Below are positions 57,423 through 64,000 of a stretch of 64,000 bases of DNA, one piece after another (the stretch's first letter is position 1; every line of letters begins with the position of its first letter). The DNA is from Arachnopeziza araneosa. Lineage: Eukaryota; Ascomycota; Leotiomycetes; Helotiales; Arachnopezizaceae. The stretch is from contig QYAI01000044.1 of assembly GCA_003988855.1 (NCBI GenBank), positions 62,001 through 126,000 of the forward strand. Reading direction: 5' to 3'. Both the position numbers and the translations under genes were made by a program. The notes below the pieces were generated by a model. It worked only from the letters and a program-made list of their open reading frames with translations. It ran no database searches and was not told the origin of the DNA.

Positions 57423-58330
57423 ACAAAGTGATTTGACGTGAGATAAAACCGCAATTCCCATGCATAGATCATCTTAGCAACGAGGTTTGGTGTTGTTTGG
57501 CCATGGAAGAGAAATCATGAGCTGAGGCAGGCCAAAGGGCAGGAGTGCTGGTGTTGTTCATCAGCACTACATCGAGAATACCCCGAGGGAGCCTGCATGC
57601 CGCATTGTGTACCCCACACGCCACGTCCCCGCATCCCCGCAACCTCGGTTTCCGAGAATGGATACGACCAACCTGTGATTGTGGTTTTCTTGTATGACAT
57701 GTAATTCTAGGAGAATAGTAAATACTGTTCGTAATGTAAGTTCACACCGGTATTCCACGGTCGGCTGTTCTCTTCGCACAAGAATTGTGGATAAAACCAA
57801 AGGAAGATGTTTTAATAAAGTCCAGGCAACCGGAGCGGGGATTATTTGTCCCGAATATACGAGTAGCTTATTGTTGTACTGTACCTCGATGAGGTAATTT
57901 TCGGCGCCCAGAAGTGCCAAGTACGAGCTTGCATCAAAAAAGAGATCTTTGCGATCTAGGGTTTCTGCGGTCCAAGGAAGGGCTCTAGAACCGTCTTCCG
58001 TTCTAGAGATTGTTGGAAGGAAAAGAGGTGAAGACTCGGGACAAGACCCAATTCTGTCAACTAGTTGTCCCCCACAAGAGTCTGTCGCGTCAAAGGAAGC
58101 ACGCTGTAAATTTCTTGCGTGGCGGCCTGACCATCCTCGCCTAATTTAAGAAGTTTTTACAACCCAAGGGAGATGCACAAACCAAGGGAGGTGTACAGTA
58201 CAAACTAGGGAAGGTGTACAAACAAACCCAAGGCTTACGCTAGCGCTTGAGGGAGGGACGCTGCGCTGAGGGAGTAGAGCACACCCAGAGTTGGAATTTT
58301 GCCCCATTCCCAACCGCTGGAATTATGCAT
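57423..58330. other. Intergenic, no gene seen
   Basis: About 900 bp without a supported gene. A ggtgtacagta/caaactaggga pattern repeats near 58,170-58,215 (caaaccaagggaggtgtacagtacaaactagggaaggtgtacaaac). Confidence 0.35.
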
Positions 58331-58334
58331 TAGC

Positions 58335-58522
58335 GTATTCCTTAGGAGAAGTTGCTTGGGAGAAATTTCCTACGAGATCACGCGTCCTGTGAGAAATCGC
58401 TCAGGAGCTGTGCTCTCCTGGGAGCGGTATTTTCCCAGGAATTTTATCATAGGATCGGTAATCTCCTAGGAGAAAGGTCCTAGCAGATTATGGTTCTTAG
58501 GAGCTAAGGTATAGGAGGAGAT
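58335..58522. repeat. Array of about ten CCTAGGAG-like palindromic motifs
   Basis: Degenerate copies of (T)CCTNNGGAGAA recur every 15-25 bp: ccttaggagaag (58,340), cttgggagaaa, cctacgagatc, cctgtgagaaa, ctcaggagct, cctgggagcgg, cccaggaat, ataggatc, tcctaggagaaagg (58,468), cctagcagat, cttaggagct, ataggaggag. The best copy contains the perfect palindrome TCCTAGGA. It lies immediately downstream of the NACHT-WD40 remnant. Spacing is irregular, so it is not a simple tandem repeat. Confidence 0.65.
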
Positions 58523-59885
58523 AATGCCACATCATGGACTGCAGATGATGACCTTCAAGCGTCTGCTCACACTTGCCTGTTACAATACTCCAGAGTCGCA
58601 CTCTCTTATCATTCGAAGCAGACACGATCCGCCAATTGTCAGATGAGAAGACGACGGCATTTACTGGAGCGCGATGGCTCTCAAGTATCTGCTTACACGG
58701 ACTCCATTCTTCCTGTACATGTGAGACTCTTCGGAGCCACCTAGGCATCTGCCTGCCAAATTGCTCACGGATGAGGCTGTTCTTGAGTGCGAATTTGAGC
58801 GCTGAGTAGTATGCTCGCAAGGGGTAATCCTCGATAGTCCACTAATTCAACAGAACAAATTGACTTGCATCTTGAATCAGAGTATGTAATTGAGATTTAG
58901 GCGTGATAGCCTGATATAAAGGTACAGATTAGCATCAATGCATCATCATATAGGGCATACCGACATTGCCAAGAAGCTGGATTTTCGTAATTGCAACTAT
59001 ACCATCTGATATACTTCCCAATAGACTCAAGGCCTCGAGTCAATGGAGGAAGAATCTCTGCAGGAGCATGTGAATGGTTCCATTACTTTGGAATTTGTTT
59101 TGGTACTCCACTGTGCGGTAGCTGACAGAGATGGTCAACCTAGCAGATGCACGAGTAATGTCTGGGTCTGGCTTGTTTACCTGATCTATGGGGTGTCCAG
59201 GTACTTGTAAGCCGTACATGTCGCATTTCAGCGTCCTAGACATAGTCCGGAACGATTTCGAGAGGAGAGTATAGTGCGCCTCTTCTATTCTAGAGGGAAA
59301 TATTTCACTGGATACGTTAAGAAGTAAAAAATACTTCGCCGACTGATGTATGAGGTTGATGGTGCGCTCTCGAAGGGTTAGAAAAGAACCGCAAAACCCT
59401 ATAATCTCTGCTAAAGAGTCTAAGTCATCGGAAATCTCTCCAGATCGTCGACTAAAGACATGAGTTCTTTTAGCGTAACAGGTCGGTATAAAATCGCAAT
59501 CGAGGCAAGTATTTGCTTGTAGCATAGTTGATTCGAGAGTCAGTCGCCTGACAGAAGAAGCATGATAGAAGAGTTGACTTCGCTTTAGACTTCTTCAGCT
59601 CGTTGATAATGCTGGAGAGCAGCATCGTCTGCCCTTGTCGGGATCTCCTTAGGTCCATACTAGCCGAGTCTGCGCGTTGTTACGCCATTGTTGGAATTCG
59701 GAGGTCGCTAAGATCCAGTGGTATGAAGCCTCCAGCAAGCCACCCCTGGTGTCTTCAATACGCGTCTCATCATCGCGGGGATCAGTGAGGCGTAGGACCA
59801 GCAGTACGGGTTGCTGTGCTTGATAAGGGGGTTGTAGTTGATGGCGGCAGAGGAGAATGATATTTACGTAGTGGGGAGGCAAGAG
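58497..59885 (-). pseudogene. NACHT-WD40 (NLR-type) gene remnant
   Basis: Minus-strand fragments follow the domain order of fungal NACHT-WD40 proteins. These are DPRDDETRIEDTRGGLLEAS and YHWILATSEFQQWRN, then a damaged P-loop region (MLLSSIINELKKSKAKSTLL, CFFCQATDSRINYAT). The post-NACHT linker follows (GFCGSFLTLRERTINLIHQS, CDMYGLQVPGHPIDQVNKPD), then LRRVSHVQEEWSPCKQILE and a WD repeat (VNAVVFSSDNWRIVSASNDK, RVRLWSIVTGKCEQTLEGH). Lesions: a TAA just before the Walker A loop and a one-base loss inside it (expected GDPxKGKTMLL). Most of NACHT is missing between about 59,560 and 59,500, and only one WD repeat remains. Intact relatives act in fungal self/non-self recognition; this copy cannot make such a protein. 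Confidence 0.85.
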
Positions 59886-60991
59886 CGAGGTTCTGAAGAG
59901 GAAGATGAGGATAAGGGCCTGTGTTCATTCATGTCTGGCTGTCAAGACTCTCAAAATCAATCGAAGATCACGTGCCATCTGATATTTAGAGCTCTTGCTT
60001 GATTAATAACAACTAACAATGACAACAGTTGCCTTCAGACTTTCGTACCAGTCCATTTCATTGTTTTTTTTACATCATATGAACTTCCAAACAAAAAGAA
60101 AACTTAAAACTTTGAAGCCTGATTCCATCGAACAACAAAATTTCTCAATCTCTCGCTAGACATGGGGTAGAATGTCTCTGACGTTCCTTCCACTAGTCTC
60201 ATAGCGGAGCAGAATATCTGGGGGATCGTGTTCCTTTCCCCAAAGCTATTGAGCGCCCCGAAATCGCCAAATTTCCTCATAATGCAAGATTTCTGTGGTC
60301 TCAGCCTCGAAGATAAACTTCTTTTTTTCTTTTCAAGTAGCATGGGGTTGGAGGCGTAAATCGCCCAATACACTGTATGTTCCCGATCACATCGTGATAG
60401 CCGTGTTAATTTGTCGGTATATGCTGTTTGCGCTTTTTCCTATCGTTATACTGCTTCTTTTTAAATCTGAATACCTTGGTAATTATATTACAAACTTTGA
60501 AAAAGATCACCAATCTTGATCCCACAGAAGGGCGTCTTTTTTGTTTCTGGCGTTGTGACACCCAATCGAGATTATCCGAGCTTACTGATAGAGGCGCAAA
60601 TTGATAGCGGCCATCCCAATGGAGTTGGATTGCGTTGGATTTGCATGAGACATTCGCGAGAGAAGCATATTTATTGGAACTCTGAGAACCCGTGGTGCCT
60701 CTTGCAGCGCAAAACATGCGCTAAATCAGATTACTAGCCATTCTGCCGGTTAGATCGTGTACCGCGAGACTTTATTTGGCTAGAACGACACATGGGACAC
60801 TTTTGCAGAATGCTTTGCATCCGCCTTAACTTTTTCATACATTGTCTTTTTTCCCGTTCAACTACAGTACTCAGATCCAGCGTCGTTAGATGAATCGTGA
60901 ATAAACAACATTCTACGTTCGTCGATCTATAGCGATCTAAGACAGGTTACACTTGTTGATCTTAGAATAAGAAATTTCATATTGCTTAAAT
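59886..60991. other. Intergenic with unassigned minus-strand frame
   Basis: About 1.1 kb. An 89-codon minus-strand frame at 60,104-60,373 (SERLRNFVVRWNQASKF near its end) has plausible composition but no recognised family or partner exons, and may be a remnant. Otherwise A/T-rich, no gene seen. Confidence 0.35.
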
Positions 60992-62487
60992 ATGACTTCT
61001 ACTGAGTTTTGTGAGTACTACCCTGCTTTCAATTTTGTGTGAGGTATCGTTTACAATAGCTAAACTCTCTAGCACAAACGGCCTGTCCAGCCACTTTAAC
61101 AATCCTCTCTCAGGCTGATGTATCGTCAATTGCATCATGCGAATCACCCTCTGTCATATTGCTCCCAGCTGCTGCTACAGGCTCGATAAATCTTGATGGT
61201 CTTGACGAAATTGGTAGTCTCATTTGTACAAACAACTCAGTGACCTCACTCTCATCATCAGGACTGCAAAAAATCAATAGCAACCTGACTGTTGAAGACT
61301 GCCTAAATTTGGCGACTTTAAACTTTAGTATGCTTTCTGACATTTCCGCGTTCACTTTGACCAATTTGCCAGAGCTTGAACTCCTGTTACTCGCAAATTA
61401 CGTTCAAGCTTCTGTCATCGAAGTGGCAAACACTAGTCTTTACAGCTTTCCGGAAATCAACATCTCAAAAGATTCGCCAATGAGTGTTAATTTTACCTTT
61501 AATTCGAACTTGGCCTCTCTCTCCCTACCAGCCGCCAACAATGTGGATCTATTATACCTTCGTGGGAATGGGCCTAGTGGATTGAATGCCTCCTTTCCGG
61601 ACCTCCTCACGGTGAAGACGGCTGCGCTTCTTGGATGTTCTGAATTCAATCTTCCACAACTGAGCGGCGTCAGTGGAGAAATGTATATCCAGTTTGGCAC
61701 GGCAACTTCATTTTCGGCTCCTAGTCTATTTTACGTAGATGGTGATCTTGAGGTGACGGACAATTACAACATGACTATTCTGGATTTTCCAAAGCTTGCG
61801 AGAGTTTTAGGTATACTGTTAGTAACCAACAACCCTGTACTTCCGGACCTGGTTGGATTTAAATCCCTCGAAAACGCTGGAGGGCTCGATTTTTCGGGCA
61901 ACTTCAGTCGGTATGACGCTTTGTTCCATCTGCTGCATTGATCAATAACCAATTAACAGAATCGAGCTTCCGTCTTTTACTGAATCTAGTAAATTTGTTT
62001 TCAACTCGACAGGGCCCTTGAATTGCTCCTCTTTGACAGCAATTTTGGATGCACAGGCAAGCTTCACATCAACATTGCTATGTCGTGCAGAAAGTAGTAC
62101 CATATTCAAATGGCGACTAGCACAGGACTTGTTTCGTCCGCAATCATAAACACAAGTGCAAATTCAACGTCAACCGCACTTGTAGCGCCCAGCTCTACTT
62201 CAGCGCCAATTTCTTCAGTCAAGCCGGGACTTCCGACAGGCGCCAAGATTGGGATCGGTTTGGGAGTTCCTCTTAGCCTTATACTCCTCATTGCCGTAAT
62301 ATTCGCTAGTTGGAAGCGGTGGTCATTAAACGAGACGGATATGCACCCTTGGCAGACAGAGCTACCACAAGGTGGTCATCATGGGAAGTCCGAACTGAGA
62401 GGAGAAGGGAATCACCCCGTTGAGGTACCAACGCAGGAGCGACCCGGCGAACTTATGGCCAATCACCCACCTGTGGAACTGGCATGA
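60992..62487 (+). CDS. Receptor-L-domain-like (Ecm33-type) membrane protein, 450 aa
   Basis: Model join(60992..61010,61073..61910,61960..62093,62126..62487), 450 aa. The ectodomain repeats NLTVEDCLNLATLNFSML, ELLLLANYVQASVIEV and GEMYIQFGTATSFSAPSLFY, leucine-rich strands like receptor L domains in Ecm33/Sps2 proteins, with many N-glycosylation sites. A Ser/Thr/Ala stalk and one membrane segment (IGLGVPLSLILLIAVIFASW) follow, then a cytosolic tail of about 60 residues. So it is a single-pass protein, not GPI-anchored. Oddities: exon 1 gives only MTSTEF before SQTACPATLTILSQ, so no signal peptide is evident. The last intron would be only 32 nt (62,094-62,125); otherwise a one-base frameshift breaks the gene here. 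An upstream exon may have been missed. Confidence 0.7.
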
Positions 62488-63287
62488 AGTCTAATTCGAG
62501 TATTCGTTGGATGGTGGCTTTCTTCGAGGGAAAAAACCAAGGTTGAGGATACTAATGCACAATGGAGATAATTTCGGGAGATGATCCTTACTAGCTGAAA
62601 CCTTTCGTTACTCTCGAACGGAAGAAGAAGTTAGCGGCAACGACACATGCTTGATGAAAAGGCAGGTACAGGAAGCTCCAGCTAGGAAACGTATGAAATT
62701 TTTGGTCTAAAGAAAAAAGGGAATTGGGCGTATCGTGTATAATTGAGCTTTCATTTTTCGTTTTATACCCTTGCATGATGTTGATGAAGAGCATGAACAG
62801 TGGAGGGATTTGAAATTCGTTGCTGTCTGTCAAAAAGGAAACGGGGTGTTAAGAGCAGTTTTCTACTTAGATAAAACACTAATGGAAAGGCATATTTCGT
62901 TGCATATCTTCTGATCTCTTTCAAGTTCATGTTGTGGAGAGAGCACAAGGAAAACGACTTCAACTGAGGCTGCTGAGTCTTAGCAGGCTCAAAGCAAAAG
63001 GACTGGAGGCTTCAAGGGGATCGATCGAGGAATAGTGGGGAGGAGTGGCCTAGAATTAGGAGTTGACATAGTGTCTTATATGCGTGGTGATCACAGCATC
63101 ATGCTCTAGGTTTTGTGACTGTTTGTAATCTCATATGGTTCTGTTTTTAAATGAAACGAATAAATTGACGACTAAAAAGCTTTGTATCTCAGAGGCGTGA
63201 AAAGAGTGTGGATATTCGTAGTAAACCAACGATCCTCCCAACCAAACGTCAACATACATACACATCGTTTTCCCATCCCATCTCATC
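62488..63287. other. Intergenic, no gene seen
   Basis: 800 bp with only short overlapping ORFs (62,591-62,833 and 62,763-62,963, minus) lacking domains. It probably includes the 3' UTR of the receptor-L-domain gene. Confidence 0.35.
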
Positions 63288-63791
63288 TCACATCCCCTCA
63301 CCCGGCCTGAGTAGCCTAATAATAGTCGCCTTTATTCCTTTCCCAATAAGTTTTTCTCTATCCTCCACAACCCTAACAAAACCCCTCTCTTTCCCATCAC
63401 CCAACCATTTCCTAAGCAACGCCTCAACCCCCAATCCCATCACGGCCCCAATCACCGGGATTGCAAATACAAACCCAGCAAGCACAAAAACCACTTAAGG
63501 AAGGAACTGAAACAAACAACTACTAATTGTGCTCAAATCCATAAATTCTGTCATAATCTCCACTGTTGTCAATACTGGTATCGCTGTCACAACAACTCTA
63601 AACGCTATTTTTTTCATCTTGTTGCTTGTTCGAACGTAAGCCAATGGGAAGGCGATTAAAGTAAGGATAAGAAGAACAAGCCCCATAATGCCGTAAGGAG
63701 AGTAGAAATGGTTCCTATTCCCCTCACCCAGGAAGCCGAGGGCGAGGGTTCCCCCATAGCTGGGAGAAAGAGGAGGAGAGCGAGAGACCAT
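63288..63791 (-). pseudogene. Small multi-pass membrane ORF interrupted by a stop
   Basis: From ATG 63,791 a frame encodes 98 residues with two hydrophobic segments (YGIMGLVLLILTLIAFPLAY, RVVVTAIPVLTTVEIM), ending at TAA 63,497-63,495. The same frame then continues for 68 codons with a third segment (VVFVLAGFVFAIPVIGAVMG) and a basic tail (LRKWLGDGKERGFVRV). Either a small intron removes the stop, which I could not place with good signals, or the gene is broken. No family is recognised. Confidence 0.4.
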
Positions 63792-64000
63792 TGGATTTTG
63801 GATGTTGAGGGGAGAGAGTTTGTGCGTCCTGTTATGTGGGCGATGTTGCGGAGGGAGTTGAGTGATATGATTGTGGGATTATGAGGACGTAGGCGAGGGA
63901 TGCGAATCCAACTTTTAGATTGTGATTAGTTTTAGTTAGAGGAAAGGAGGGAGGGAAGAATGGTATCTTTCTTCAAACTAGTTCTCTCAGAACTCCTTGT
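63792..64000. other. Right-edge sequence, no gene assigned
   Basis: The last 209 bases lie upstream of the small membrane ORF on the minus strand. A minus-strand frame without stops crosses part of it (SWIRIPRLRPHNPTIISLNS), possibly another exon of the same locus or chance. Nothing else is seen. Confidence 0.3.

Noticed and set aside
1..64000. CRISPR arrays, bacterial operons, rRNA genes
   Set aside because: No regularly spaced direct repeats with unique spacers, no Shine-Dalgarno-led operons and no rRNA-like sequence; the window is eukaryotic nuclear DNA.

Overview
The window comes from a nuclear chromosome of a filamentous ascomycete. Genes carry short spliceosomal introns, mostly 45-60 nt, with GT(A/G)NGT donors, CTAAC/CTGAC-type branch sites and AG acceptors. 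Intergenic DNA is long, and the families are fungal: CPF subunit Mpe1, SAGA subunit Hfi1/Ada1, GCP3/Spc98, Dim1, Wee1, a frameshifted ornithine decarboxylase antizyme and secreted beta-mannosidase. The protein flavour and intron style suggest Leotiomycetes/Helotiales, which is inference only. Exon structures below were built by hand from splice signals and reading-frame continuity; every multi-exon model given as intact sums to a whole number of codons.

Layout. 0-10 kb: the N-terminus of a minus-strand gene running off the left edge, an alpha/beta hydrolase, a small Ser-rich protein, an antizyme gene with a +1 frameshift site, and a TPT-like membrane/DUF3431 fusion with a 6-nt micro-exon, followed by a 58-bp tandem repeat. 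10-14 kb: a degenerate stretch with gene remnants and a fold-back inverted repeat. 14-18 kb: Mpe1 and a GST-fold protein, convergent. 18-23.5 kb: a GC-rich, gene-free stretch full of simple repeats. 23.5-31 kb: housekeeping genes, with HFI1 and GCP3 divergent from a 350-bp promoter, then DIM1. 31.7-34.7 kb: a CorA-like protein with a damaged 3' end. 36.7-40.3 kb: Wee1 kinase.

40-54 kb is gene-poor and accessory: a secreted His/Lys-repeat protein, a composite tRNA-like Pol III-type unit, a CorA-like pseudogene, a 70-bp tandem repeat, a small GPI-anchored wall protein, and long non-coding blocks. 54-57 kb: secreted GH2 beta-mannosidase. 58-60 kb: a wrecked NACHT-WD40 (NLR-type) gene beside an array of CCTAGGAG-like motifs. 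61-62.5 kb: a receptor-L-domain-like membrane protein lacking an evident signal peptide. 63.3-63.8 kb: a small membrane ORF interrupted by a stop.

The genes do not form one pathway. The core genes serve general functions: polyamine control, mRNA 3' processing, transcription, microtubule nucleation, rRNA modification and cell-cycle timing. The accessory part is enriched in secreted or surface proteins and decayed multigene-family members. The observations most worth following are the antizyme recoding site with its frame-neutral intron, the tRNA-like composite element at 44.2-44.4 kb, the His-repeat secreted protein with a Kex2-like site, and the palindromic-motif array next to the NLR relic.
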